A stretch of 26,822 bases of DNA from assembly GCA_003427395.1 (NCBI GenBank), contig BFEA01000575.1, positions 73,506-100,327 of the forward strand. Direction: 5' to 3'. Position numbers and translations under genes: made by a program. The notes beneath the pieces were generated by a model. That model worked only from the letters and a program-made list of their open reading frames with translations. It ran no database searches and was not told the DNA's origin. Every line of letters starts with the position of its first letter. Position 1 is the first letter of the stretch. Source of the stretch: Chara braunii (Eukaryota > Streptophyta > Charophyceae > Charales > Characeae). Of the stretch, positions 1 to 9,584 are shown piece after piece.

Positions 1-87
<87 letters not shown>
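1..87. repeat. (GA)n microsatellite at window start
   Basis: Uninterrupted GA dinucleotides run from the first base to position 87. The window ends with the complementary CT tract, so both edges are simple repeats. Confidence 0.98.
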
Positions 88-89
<2 letters not shown>

Positions 90-1196
90 GGATAGGAACA
101 GGTCGAAGGATCATCAGAAAAAAAAATCATCTCTTATCATTACGATGAAGCTGGGGGCAAGAAGAGCGAAGGGCCCCGATTCCCTGTTATTTTACCAAGG
201 AGCAATGCGTCATGCGATACATGGGTCCATCTCCATACACCCGACCAGCTGCAGCATTGGCAGGCCGCTTTCCAGGGAAGGTGCATTTAGATTTGTATGG
301 ACGACAAGGAGCTGGGAATGCACGAGTGTCAGGGAACATCAATGGACAGGGTCATGATGGGGAACCGAATCCAGAACGGGTAAATGGACTGCTAAGGGAC
401 AGTAGTGGCACGACAAATGTAGGGGTAGGGATAACAGGGCGAACGAGATAAGCATCCCTTTTGCCCGGTGCTGGATTTCCAGTGCGGCAGTTGTCAAACC
501 AGCACCTTCAGACAACTAATGCCCAGGCAGGATCACAGTCAACGGATTCGCTAAAAAGGGCACCCTCCCCTTCATCTGACCTGAAAATGGAAGAGGAAAA
601 TGTAGGGAAAAGGGACGACAGAAAGTGGTACAGCCAAGGTGTCCAATGTAGGCAGTGCTTTGGCTGTTCAACATTCATGGGCACAGAAAGTGAGAGAATC
701 ACTACAAAGCAAGACTCTGAACGTCAAGAGGCCTTCGGTTGGACCATCAGGGTTGCCCGAGGAAGATCTGAAGATTCCCCTCCCCCTAATCTAGGATGGT
801 CTTCCAAAGCATACTTCCTCACACTCCTCCTCCTTCCGTCAGAACAACAGGTAATCGAGCAAGGAGTTAGGAAGACACCGATGACTTGGAAGTGTTACCC
901 CATAGACAAACTAGCCCAACGCGATGCTGTGTACATGAAACATGCGAGCAACTGGATTGCCTATGATGAAGCTTCATGAAGCTTCCCGCAGATTGGTTAA
1001 CGACAAAATTAAGTGTAGGACCATAAGAAGCTGGAAACCCTTAGGGGAGGATCAGAGGGGGTGTGATCATTTTTTTTAATCCAGCCAATTTGTGCTACGA
1101 TTTTTACGGTATCGTGTCTGTTCGATCAGGATAAAATGAGGATGGATGGTTGGAGAAAGATATTATAGTGGAATCAATCGGAGGTGAGAATCACCC
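88..1196 (+). other. Unassigned sequence with one open frame
   Basis: No recognised gene. The longest open frame runs 461-979 on the plus strand (172 codons). It opens with TTG rather than ATG, and its first in-frame ATG is near 587. Its product is polar, with a run of leucines in the middle, and matches no family I know. Because it lies upstream and on the same strand as the ORF1-like remnant at 1197, it could be the 5' part of the same LINE. That is inference only. Confidence 0.3.
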
Positions 1197-2816
1197 ATGG
1201 CTCCCGAAGAAGAGCGGGCCGGAAGAAAAAAGGGAGCAGTTAATGAAAGAATTTTATTGGGTAGAATTCAGGCTTGTTGGATCGAGGCACAGGCAGCATT
1301 TGTCCATGATTTTGACCAACAGTTGAGAATTGTTGACTTCATCGATCCTCTTCCAACTCATGTAGCCAAGAGGGAGGATAACCTCATGGTGGCCCTCGAT
1401 TTACCACAGGAAAAACTTTTTTCAGTAGATGACATCATCCCGTTTAAGATGGGGGGGCGGTTGTACCAGATTCACACTGCACACAAGTTCCACCCCTCAG
1501 CCTGGTGTTTTAAACCCCCAGCACTTTCTCAAGTCGTGCCTGTTAACAAGCCATGATTTTAGGAAATGTACGCGTCACTACAGGAGCGCCCAAATTCATC
1601 CGACTAGAAATGTTTCTACTCGTCTTTTCTCACGGCCGATAGCGGGGCCAAGTACCGGTGGTTTAAATGGAAAGCGTACGGTCACCTGCGTACGGAGTGT
1701 GCTTGCCCATTGCACCCCCAGCATGCTGTTCCACCAGAATTGAGACTCAAACGTGATCCTCATAGGACCCACGGTTGGTTCCCTGCGCCGGGCCTGCGGT
1801 GACAGGATACGAGGTTTGGATCTATCACGAGGAATTTAGTCAGACTGGGCACCCCGTGGGGTGGCTTTGGGAAGGCAGGAGCGACTCCAGGGAGACATCT
1901 AGACCACTTGCAGACTGGTTGCCGCCTCAGCAACCCACACAGCAGCTGACTCCAGCTGGGCAAGGGGGGGAGGAATTTCCCACAATCAAAATCACACCCA
2001 AGGAGGAAAAGGCGTGGTGCAGGGTAGGCTAGACACTCAGGTCACGCCGAGTAATAGTGCTGGTGGTATGGGGAAGCCCCAAGTTCTGGTAGGTAGTGAG
2101 AAGAACCAGAAACAAAAAAGGCTTGGCTTCCCCAGCCACCAAGGAAAGGGGAAAGAGCATTGGGCTTGCAGCAGGTGCGGTTCAAATCTGTGCTTGCACG
2201 GTGGAGGACGTCGGGCTGATGCTGGGATGGGTAGCGCCATCCTGTAACCTCAGCTGCGGGGGAGCTAGATGTGCAGATTCACTTAGCTGCTGCTGCTTAT
2301 ATGCCCAAGCGTAACACAGCGTGGGGATCTAAGTGGAAAGAAGTCAGACCAAAAAAAAAAAAATGCGAACAGAAAACTCAACCAGACAAACTAGCCTCAT
2401 CATCCTCAGCAGGGGAACCAAGCGGCGAACAACTGCAGGATGAATTTGCGGATGAGATAGGTGAGGCAGGTGAGGGGTCAGAAGGACCGTCTGGGAGGAG
2501 AATGAGGATAGAAAAAAAAAGATCAGGGACGAAAGAAAGTCAGATGGACCAGACGGACCGGACAGACCAGACGGACCTGATGGACCACATGGGTATTGAC
2601 TCTCTCAGAGATGCGTTCGGAACGGGACCAGTGGAGATGGAGTTCTTAGAGAAACCTATTTCACCACCACCTCAAGTCCTGGAAGCCAACAGGGGAATGT
2701 CAGATATGGAGGTGAATCTGGGAACTGTTTTTATTCAGGTAGCCGATTGGCTACTCTTCAATCTTAAAAATGAGCATGCGGGAGGGAGGAGAACGCCTGG
2801 CCGAAGTCTTCAATGA
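1197..2816 (+). pseudogene. Degenerate LINE ORF1-like (gag-like, CCHC knuckle) remnant
   Basis: Coding-like segments on one strand follow each other with frame changes: 1197-1556, about 1553-1640, 1646-1802, 1775-2032, 2014-2247 and 2301-2816. The first segment starts at the first ATG after an in-frame stop. At 1659-1700 the translation WFKWKAYGHLRTEC fits a retroelement zinc knuckle (C-x2-C-x4-H-x4-C) in which the first two cysteines have become tryptophan, while the histidine and last cysteine remain. The final segment (171 codons from the ATG at 2301) is lysine-rich, then acidic, with a DQTD/DRTD repeat. A nucleic-acid-binding ORF1 with a zinc knuckle and a charged tail is typical of plant LINEs; a gag fragment is the alternative. 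A second copy of 1531-1670 lies at 25351-25490, supporting a dispersed element. At least four frameshifts make it non-functional. Confidence 0.5.
2543..2590 (+). repeat. Short imperfect GACCAGACG repeat
   Basis: Variants of gaccagacg/gaccggaca follow one another inside the ORF1-like tail and encode a D-Q/R-T-D pattern. This is a small internal expansion of a polar linker. Confidence 0.6.
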
Positions 2817-3308
2817 TCCTACCTTTGGAAAGCAGTAGTTTAGCCTGAAGCCCTTCCTGATAAATAGTCCCATGCTGGAAAGTAACTGGGCGGACATAAC
2901 TGCCAAGTTTCTTTCTATTGTATCGATGAGGTTCAAGCAGTCAACGGGAACCGCACAACCGCTTTCAACCCGTATATCTGGATGAAGGAGAAGGGGATGA
3001 TGACGAACCATCTGAGCAGCTTGTAATCGAGGAAAGGAATCTGCAATGTCCTCCCCGGGGCGTGCCTGGTGACTCGGTGCAGCAGCCAGATGATACTAAT
3101 ATTGTGAGTGCCACCGAGTGGTACAACACATGAAGCCATGTCATGTGTTGAAGCCAAGTCACACAACAGGTGCGGCAGGCATCATTATCAGCTAACCACT
3201 GCAGCCTGACATTTCTTAACAGAATGCGTGAATCTACAGTCTCCTCAACAGGGGCTGATGGGCTGATGTTCCTCTCTCTGACTTTTCTGGTGGTAACACA
3301 ACACAGCA
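2817..3308. other. Unassigned sequence with a small hairpin
   Basis: No gene recognised. A perfect 10-bp inverted repeat (3124-3133 with 3141-3150, 7-base loop agccatg) is present. Open frames on either strand are short and show no domain. Confidence 0.4.
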
Positions 3309-3436
3309 GCCAGAGGACCAAGCCCCTAAACCAGGCAAAACCCAAGTGACGTTGCTAGGAGGCAAATCGCCTGCCAGAGGACCAAGCCCCTAAACCAGGC
3401 AAAACCCAAGTGATGTTGCTAGGAGGCAAATCACCT
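3309..3436. repeat. 64-bp tandem duplication
   Basis: Two head-to-tail copies, 3309-3372 and 3373-3436, both begin gccagaggaccaagcc and differ at only two positions (gacg/gatg and tcgc/tcac). The near-identity suggests a recent event compared with the heavily decayed neighbours. Confidence 0.95.
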
Positions 3437-3573
3437 TAACAAGGAGGAGGGGAAACACAGGCTAAAATTGATAATTTGCGAACTCGCGGGAGAACACAAA
3501 TTCTAACTGCTCTCCCAGGCCGTGGAAAATGTGGCAAAAGAAAAAACACAGTCAACACTTGATCGAGTAGGAC

Positions 3574-3855
3574 GTGAAAACTCGTGAAGCTGACACCATG
3601 CATGTGTCAGTGCAGGGCATAAGTGAGGCTGGGGGTACGGAAAATCTTGGTGACCTGCTAGGGGGTAACGGTCGGGGGGATAAGCAGCAAGAAAGCGGGG
3701 GAGATATAAATGAATCTGATAAGGACAAGGATCAGGACCGAACAGTACAAGAAGGCGTTCAGAAAGAAATGAGGCAAGATGTGGGAACAGTCATCGAGGT
3801 GGAAGCTACTCTGAGGAGGGGCAGAGAGGAAACACAGAAGGCTCAGGAGGCTTAA
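3574..3855 (+). pseudogene. Polar, acidic ORF remnant
   Basis: An open frame of 93 codons (GTG first codon, first ATG at 3598) encodes a Gly/Asp/Glu/Lys/Gln-rich, probably disordered peptide. It shares strand with the ORF1-like remnant upstream and ends just before the gypsy LTR at 3981. It may be the tail of the same interrupted element. There is no domain and the function is unknown. Confidence 0.25.
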
Positions 3856-4380
3856 TAGGTGAGATAGTAGACCTAACAGAAGATCTTTCCAAGTATAAAC
3901 AAAGTAACCAAAATGAATTACGGAATGATTGCTCAGTTGAGTGATGTATGTAGAGCCAAGGATCCGCAAAGTGGTGAAAAGGACCCGAATGGACAATCCA
4001 GCATCAGCAAAGCGTCAACAAGCAATGTGCATCCAGATACATACGAAAATAGCACAATGTAGCGCAGCGGAAGACTCAAAGATATGACCGGACCCGTCAG
4101 ATACTGACGCGACACCTCATCATACATCACACATGTGACAGAGGGAGGAGGGACTGCATACATGGAAGAAAGGTCCCTCCTTGAGCACGCACATGGAGGA
4201 GATACCACGGATGAGGAGATGGGGGAGAGGCGAGACGGAGATGGAGGTGAGGGAGAAGACCAAGATCGCGATAGCGAAGTCCATAAATAGTCTCCCTGTC
4301 GAATGTCCAATCAATGTCTGCCACAAAAATGTCGAATCAGATCCTGGGCTTCATGCCCGATGCAACCTCTGCCTGTAACC

Positions 4381-4441
4381 TCTTTCTCTCTCTCTCTCGC
4401 TCTCTTTCTCTCTGAAAGAAGAAGAAGAAGAAGAAGAAGAG
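4381..4441. repeat. CT tract plus (GAA)n inside the 3' LTR
   Basis: An interrupted CT run of about 30 bases is followed by gaagaagaagaag. The same compound tract in the other LTR (12340-12432) has a CT run about twice as long, so it changed length after insertion. Confidence 0.85.
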
Positions 4442-5006
4442 GGAAGGAGGAAGAAGGGCAGATGGAGGGCGAGAGCAAGAAGAAGAAGAAGATGTTGTCC
4501 TCCTCGTTATCGCACCTACAGGTAACTGCCGCCATGTACTGACTGTCGCCGTGTCTCCTCTGTGCTGCAGGGTGCTGGCGCGAAGACCAGCTATGGCACA
4601 CAGGTAAGATCTCTGTTGATGCAGGTATGGCCTCCGCCTCACTCCCTACCTACACCTCTACCTCTAGCATAGCACTGTCGCACTGCCCCAGCGGTGTGTC
4701 GCCCAAGAAGTGAGCTACTCGTGCTGTGTGTCTGCCCTGCCCTGGCCCAGCTATAAGTAGTGTTGGGCCTCGCGGGTGTGCCTCGTATGCCTCTGGTCCT
4801 AGGCCAAAACGTGGCCTGCCTGGGTCCCTACCGGACGTCCAGGCCCTCCCTGCTGATGCAGTAGGGAATGTTTGCAACTGGACAAAAACGGACCTGGCCC
4901 GAAAGGGCCTGCCTGTGAACGAAAAGGCCCAAAACGTGGCAGTCTGTTCGGACGAACTGCAAGTCCGAAATGACACTCCCGAACAGACAAAAACAGGACA
5001 GCAAAA

Positions 5007-5008
5007 GA

Positions 5009-5047
<39 letters not shown>

Positions 5048-5049
5048 AT
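5007..5049. repeat. (TAAA)n microsatellite in the 3' LTR
   Basis: About ten regular copies of the tetranucleotide lie within the LTR. The corresponding place in the 5' LTR (13010-13045) holds an irregular aaataaataaattaatt version. Confidence 0.92.
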
Positions 5050-5191
5050 GCTGCGTCAAATCGAATCCTGCAGCCCTAAGGCCGGCCGTAGGCCTCCAAG
5101 GCACATGTTCGAAGGGCGTTCGGCCTGGGGCCCCCCAGCAACCGCCGGGCCCTCGAATCAGGGCTCGTATGCATGCTCAGCATGTAACACA

Positions 5192-5203
5192 AACCCCCTC
5201 CTT
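5192..5203 (-). promoter_or_regulatory. Polypurine tract
   Basis: Read on the minus strand, AAGGAGGGGGTT directly precedes the LTR start TGTGTTACATG. This is the expected position and composition for the plus-strand primer of an LTR retrotransposon, and it fixes the 3' LTR boundary and element orientation. Confidence 0.75.
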
Positions 5204-6780
5204 ATGAAGTCAAGCTGGGTCGAGGGCGAAGCTGACGATCCGATGGTGGAACCTGGAAGTGGGTACGGCATGGAGCCGAAGGTACCGGCTTGCCTTGCCG
5301 TTTGTGTTCGTAACATGCGAGGACATCGAGGGCTGTGGCCTGAAGTTCGGCACGGGTCAACCAACGGTCACTGACAGCCTTATGGCCACAATAAGAAAAG
5401 TGTACTAAGTACTCTATCGGCTTCGTGCCGTAGCACGGCTTCGAAATGTTGTCGCTTACCTCCTGAAACCGTCCATGGAGGGTGGTCTCGCGATCGTCGT
5501 GCAGGAGATTCATTGCATTCCGCCGCAATGAGAGGAGCCAACTTTGAACAATGAAAGACCGGGTAGACGGGCAAGTGGGCGGGCACCTGAATGACAAATG
5601 ATGGTCCTTCGGGTGCATCACCAGCGGGTGCCACAATGCGCCAAGGCCCCATCCATTTCGAAAGGAGCTTGCGAGAGAGATCATATTCGAGGCTAAACAA
5701 GGTCGCCGGCGCGGAACAGACAAGGAAGACGCTCGTGATTGGTTTGACGACTCATGTGTTGCTGCGTCTTCCACATCTGGTCGCGTGCCTTGACAAGGAG
5801 CTTTTTCATCCGTCGAACGAAAATAAATAAGGTGGTCGTCGCTCTGGATCGCCCGTGGGATGATAGTATCAAACGGCGATGTGACCGGTGAACCATGCTC
5901 GAACTCAAATGGCGACATCTCGATAGCCGGATGAATGGACGAGTTGTTAGCCAACTCGATGTCCAGCAGCCACTTAATCCAATCCTTTTGGTCGGGACAG
6001 ATGAGAGTGCAAGGAAGAACCTGTGCGGTTGGATGTGTTGTCTTCGGTTGGCTATCGGTTTGTGGGTGGCGAGCCAAACTCGGCTTGAGAGATGTGCCCC
6101 TCGTTTGATGAGCACCAACCAAAAGTCGGACATGAACTGAGTGTCGCAGTCGCAAACGATCTCCTATGGGTAACCCTTGGTACAAATCCAACCCGGTTCG
6201 GCGTAAACAACCTCGACCAGCTCCGGTGCCTTGGCGTGATAGCGACAAGGCAAAAACATGGCGAACTTAGTGAGTCGATCGACCACCGTGAGAATCCCAT
6301 CCAAACCGGTCTTGTGCTTGGGGAACAACCTAGTGATGTCCATGGCAATTGATTCCCGTCATCCTAAGGGGACCGGTAATGGTCGCAACTCGCTGAACAG
6401 ACAATGATCGCGGGATTTGCAACGTCGACAAACCTCGCATGACTTGCAATAGCGTGTGACGTCGCCGAGAAGGTCTGGTCACCAAAAACGCTCGCGAAGT
6501 CAGTCAATCGTACGATTGACTCCGAAGTGTTCGGTGACGGGAGCGTCGTGGAACTCGCCAAGGAGCCGTGTACGCAAATGTGGATCACTTGGCACGCAAA
6601 GAATATCCTTCCCCCGCGAGTGGACTAACAAATAGCCCTTTGGGATCCGATAGTGCGATGGTGCCGGATTTGAAGAGGAGCAATTCGCGTACTTATCACG
6701 AAACTCAGGTTCGACTTGGTAGCCACGGATGAAGTTGTCTCGCAAGTTGTCGTCAACCAAGAACGTTGAGTAGACTGTGA
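5202..6780 (-). pseudogene. Gypsy integrase with C-terminal chromodomain (broken)
   Basis: Minus-strand pieces in order: an H2C2 zinc-binding region (HDAPVTEHFGVNRT near 6510-6560, then CKSCEVC near 6430); a catalytic core with CDCDTQFMSDFW near 6115-6150 (second Asp present); the QTD segment near 6045-6060, where the third acidic residue falls in a frameshifted stretch; ELANNSSIHPAIEMSPFEF near 5920; a GPF/Y-like module (KWMGPWRI) near 5650; and at 5343-5462 a chromodomain-like segment with EYLVHF and DRWLTRAEL. Integrases of this type insert element DNA, and the chromodomain tethers them to modified histones. A 348-codon frame (5202-6248) covers part of it, but the upstream core lies in other frames, so the protein cannot be made whole. 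It is followed immediately by the polypurine tract. Confidence 0.82.
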
Positions 6781-7260
6781 TACACCGTGAAAGGGAGTTC
6801 GTAAAACGGTGTGACTTCCTGGAATGTGATTGGGAAAGAAGTCCAACGGGTCAATACACCATCCAACAAGTGATGGTACTATTGATCGTGTCTTGGGTCT
6901 TATAGAAGACGAACAAATTGTTATCCGTAACCCATCAGAATTGACATCGACCGAGAAGAAAATGTCGTCACTGCCTAGATGCGTGTACGAAGGCGAATAA
7001 CTCCTTCCGTGCGTCGTCAATTGAATGCATGGCGGACACTTTCTTCCTCGTGTTGCACGAGGACGACACCAATGTCGGACATATCGCTAGTGACGCACGT
7101 CGGCAAAAGCGGGTTATAAATGCGCAAAACCTTCGTGGACAACAAGGTAGCTTTGGGGGCCGAAAAAGAAGCCTGCGGATCGTCGCTGAAGTTGAACAAC
7201 TCATCCTCGCATTGAAGTTTGGTCAAACTGGCCGTGATCTTTGAATAGCCTTTCTTGAAG
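6780..7260 (-). pseudogene. Gypsy RNase H domain (broken)
   Basis: The minus-strand frame 7017-7226 contains VLRIYNPLLPTCVTSDMSDIGVVLVQHEEE. This matches the start of the RNase H domain in Ty3/gypsy polyproteins (usual form: TDASD followed by G.VL.Q), and the first catalytic Asp is kept. Further down, another frame (6968-7204) has FAFVHASRQ and the frame 6625-7020 has DPLDFFPNHIPG, corresponding to the end of RNase H before the integrase. The frame changes at least twice. This domain would remove the RNA strand during reverse transcription. Confidence 0.75.
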
Positions 7261-7423
7261 TCCTGATATTAGCCGGCTAAGCCGAGATTAAAAAAAAAAT
7301 AAAATAAAAAAAAAATCGGAAAACGAACGAACATCCATGATGTTCTTCGGCTCCAACCACTCTTCCGCGGCTTAAATCTTGTCCGATAGCGGACTAATGT
7401 ACTCCGGTGTGACAAAATGGCCC

Positions 7424-7437
7424 AAGTATTCCAACTC
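7424..7437. repeat. Target-site duplication, poly(A) side
   Basis: Reads aagtattccaactc. It matches 8109-8122 (aagtattcgaactc) with one difference and directly abuts the T run. Confidence 0.88.
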
Positions 7438-8108
7438 TTTTTTTTTTTTTTTTTTTTTTTGGAAGAATCTCACTCGTGGTTACGGATAGGAGTGATGATA
7501 AGAGCATTCACTCCTATCTGGACCCCTGGGGGCTCCGATCTATTGGTGGGGAACTGCACCTGCTGGAGAACGGGTCCAACGTCCTTTAATTGAAATAAAA
7601 AATAATGATACAGAAATTGTCGGGAATCGGGCCCAGCGTCCCGTTGTACCTCTTCACCCTCAAATGAGAGGCGCCAGATGTCTCAGTTAAGTCCTGGTAC
7701 TATAACTGGTTCTAAACTTTTTATGATATTTCTGATACTCTTTGCTAGGTTGCTAGCTGATTAAGAACCGTTCCGACTGTCTTTCTTAGCAAAAGTAAAC
7801 TGTATGGGGTCCTCAACCCATTTTTTAACTGAGCATTTCCTCCTCAATCATAACCATACCAACTCACAGGGACCAGACTCGGAGATAATGAGGAAGAGGG
7901 GAATGGGTCTGGGAACTCTGATGGGGGTCTCAGGGGGATTGATGGGTCTATATTGGACCAATCATGAAAAGACAGGTAGTAGTCCCTTTGTGCTTCCTCA
8001 GCTTGTCCTCCCATTTTTCCTTTTCTGTGCCCACCTTCTCTGATTTGTCCAATCTTGCCTCCTTGAGGCCCCTCTAGCCAAGCGCCACTGAATTGTTGGA
8101 TGTGATGT
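7438..8108 (-). mobile_element. 5'-truncated LINE tail nested in the gypsy RT
   Basis: The plus strand shows a 23-T run (7438-7460), a minus-strand poly(A) tail. The insert is flanked by aagtattccaactc (7424-7437) and aagtattcgaactc (8109-8122), a 14-bp target-site duplication with one mismatch. The RT coding sequence is continuous once the insert and one duplicate are left out. The minus-strand product (7844-8100) resembles the C-terminal end of the LINE at 17750-17985, sharing HHIQ.F, QGGK, DPSIP.RP and EFPD.FPS. The 3'UTR matches 18240-18420 as well. This is target-primed reverse transcription of a 5'-truncated copy. Confidence 0.9.
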
Positions 8109-8122
8109 AAGTATTCGAACTC
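8109..8122. repeat. Target-site duplication, 5' side of the LINE tail
   Basis: Reads aagtattcgaactc, the partner of 7424-7437. It encodes the E-F-E-Y-L segment of the gypsy RT on the minus strand. Confidence 0.88.
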
Positions 8123-8929
8123 TTGACGTACGAACCCGCACTTGTTGCGGTTGGCTTTGTACTTGGCATCATGGAGTTTCTCCAACACACGTCGAAGGTG
8201 CTCGAGATGATCCTCAAAGGTCCGAATATCGATGAGCATGTCGCACAAGTGGACCAGCACAAACTAGTCCAACGTCGCACGGAACTCGATGCGCATTGCC
8301 GCTTGAAAGGTCGCAGGCGCATTGGTGAGGCCAAATGGCATGACAACCCACTCAAAAGTGTCCATACGACACTTTAAGCGTGGATTTGTAGCGATCTTGC
8401 GGGCTTATCGAAACCTGATGATAGCCCGATTTCAAGTCCATCTTCGATGAGTATTTTGCTCCGCCCAAACGCTTAAGAAGATCATCAATACGAGGAAGAG
8501 GCCTCTACATTCTTAATGGTTTGCACGTCGAGTTTGTAATAGTCCATGCTCAAGTGAAGATTCTTGTTCTTCTTACGTACGAAGAGAATGGGCGCACCAT
8601 GTGGTGAGGTACTAGGGCAGATCCACCCTTGTCCAACAAGTCATCGAGCTACTTGCGGAGAACCGAGAGTTTTTCCTCGCTTATGCAATATATGCAACCT
8701 TTCTGCGACACGACACCGGCGTTAAGAATGATTTCATGGGAGATCGACCGATCCGGCACCACACCGGTAGGAGACTCAAAGACGTTGGCGAACTCGTCAA
8801 GCAACCGCACCACCCGGGTGTCCGAAGACAAGTCCATGGGTGAAGATTCGGTCATTGCGACGGTCCGAGAAAAACACAGCTTGATCTCGGCGGTCCGCTC
8901 ATAAGCGCAAGTGGACTGGAAAGACTTAG

Positions 8930-9310
8930 CCGTCACAACTTGCCACCGGATCGAAGGGTGAGGAAGAGGAACGGTACACAACACCTCGTCGCCAAAGGCG
9001 TCGCAAACAGTGTCCGTCGATGGAAGTTGACCGTGTGGTCCGCACTTGCGAGCCAAGGAATCCCCAAAATAATGTCGAAGTCCGTATCCAAGACGATAAA
9101 CGTAACCGGCTCGCATGCATGTGGTGCGGAGTAGACCGACACAACTTCATTGTAGCGATCAAGAAGTTGTTGCATCCGACCGTCTGCCATCTTCACCGCC
9201 GTAGGATGTGGCTTTCTTTGAACTTGTGCGCCAAGGCCGAGCCTTTCAAGTTGTATAAAGGACTGACTCATGAAATTGCGAGTCTCGTTGCTATCTCGCA
9301 AAGTGTTGCA
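8930..9310 (-). pseudogene. Gypsy aspartic protease (retropepsin-like), inactive
   Basis: The minus-strand frame 8933-9301 gives RDSNETRNFMSQSF near its start, then a central region and the diagnostic VLDTDFDIILGIPWLASAD. Retropepsins of this type normally have D-S/T-G-A at the active site followed by T-x-N-F. Here the Gly-Ala pair reads Asn-Glu, so the flap-side geometry is lost, although the Asp remains. The second motif (ILG.PWL) is well kept. The segment sits between gag and RT as expected. Its role would be cleavage of the polyprotein. Confidence 0.78.
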
Positions 9311-9584
9311 AGACGCTTGCCCAAAACGATTTCCGAATGTGACTTAAAGTTAAGGGAGGTAGCTCGCGAAGCAACCGATTTCGAAGGCGTCGAGAGTGCA
9401 ACCATATTACTACCAACGGTGTTCTCCTTCCCGAAATGGACTTTGCCCCTTGACTTTCATGGGACATCTGGCGGTTTTGTGTGCGTCGCTGTTAGCCTGT
9501 TGCACCACAAACAGTAATGCGGTCTCATGCATATCTTATAGACGCCTTTCGAGAGACCTTAATGATGCCAAGGTTCTTGAGCTA

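Larger units (their letters stand above)
3981..5191 (-). repeat. 3' LTR of the gypsy element
   Basis: This copy aligns along its length with 11940-13188. Shared landmarks on the plus strand are ggac[c/g]cgaatggacaat at the start, a CT tract followed by GAA repeats, a ctataagtag segment near 4750, and ending [t/c]gcacaaa or aacacaaa. It contains a (TAAA)n tract at about 5007-5049 that is less regular in the other LTR. On the minus strand it starts TGTGTTACATG right after the polypurine tract, as expected for a 3' LTR. Confidence 0.88.
7261..8905 (-). pseudogene. Gypsy reverse transcriptase, split by a LINE insertion
   Basis: On the minus strand: a linker with LLDEFANVFESPTGVVPDR (about 8800), PHGAPILFVRKKNK (about 8590), motif A as SSKMDLKSGYHQ (about 8430, catalytic Asp kept), FEWVVMPFGLTNAPATFQ (about 8340), then motif C at 8240-8251 reading HLCD instead of the usual YLDD. 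The first metal-binding Asp is Cys, so activity would be lost. At 8109-8122 the frame enters a nested LINE tail. Beyond it, at 7423-7261, the RT resumes with LEYLGHFVTPE and SPLSDKI. There is also a stop directly before motif C. Upstream lies the protease, downstream RNase H. Confidence 0.83.

Noticed and set aside
3309-3436. CRISPR-like direct repeats
   Set aside because: There are only two adjacent units with no spacers; it is a tandem duplication in eukaryotic DNA.
4743-4760. TATA-like ctataagtag on the plus strand, conserved in both LTRs
   Set aside because: The element is transcribed from the minus strand according to the domain order and polypurine tract, so a plus-strand promoter is unsupported.
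5048-5374. Plus-strand open frame of 108 codons
   Set aside because: It overlaps the LTR end and lies antisense to the integrase chromodomain, so it is a shadow frame.
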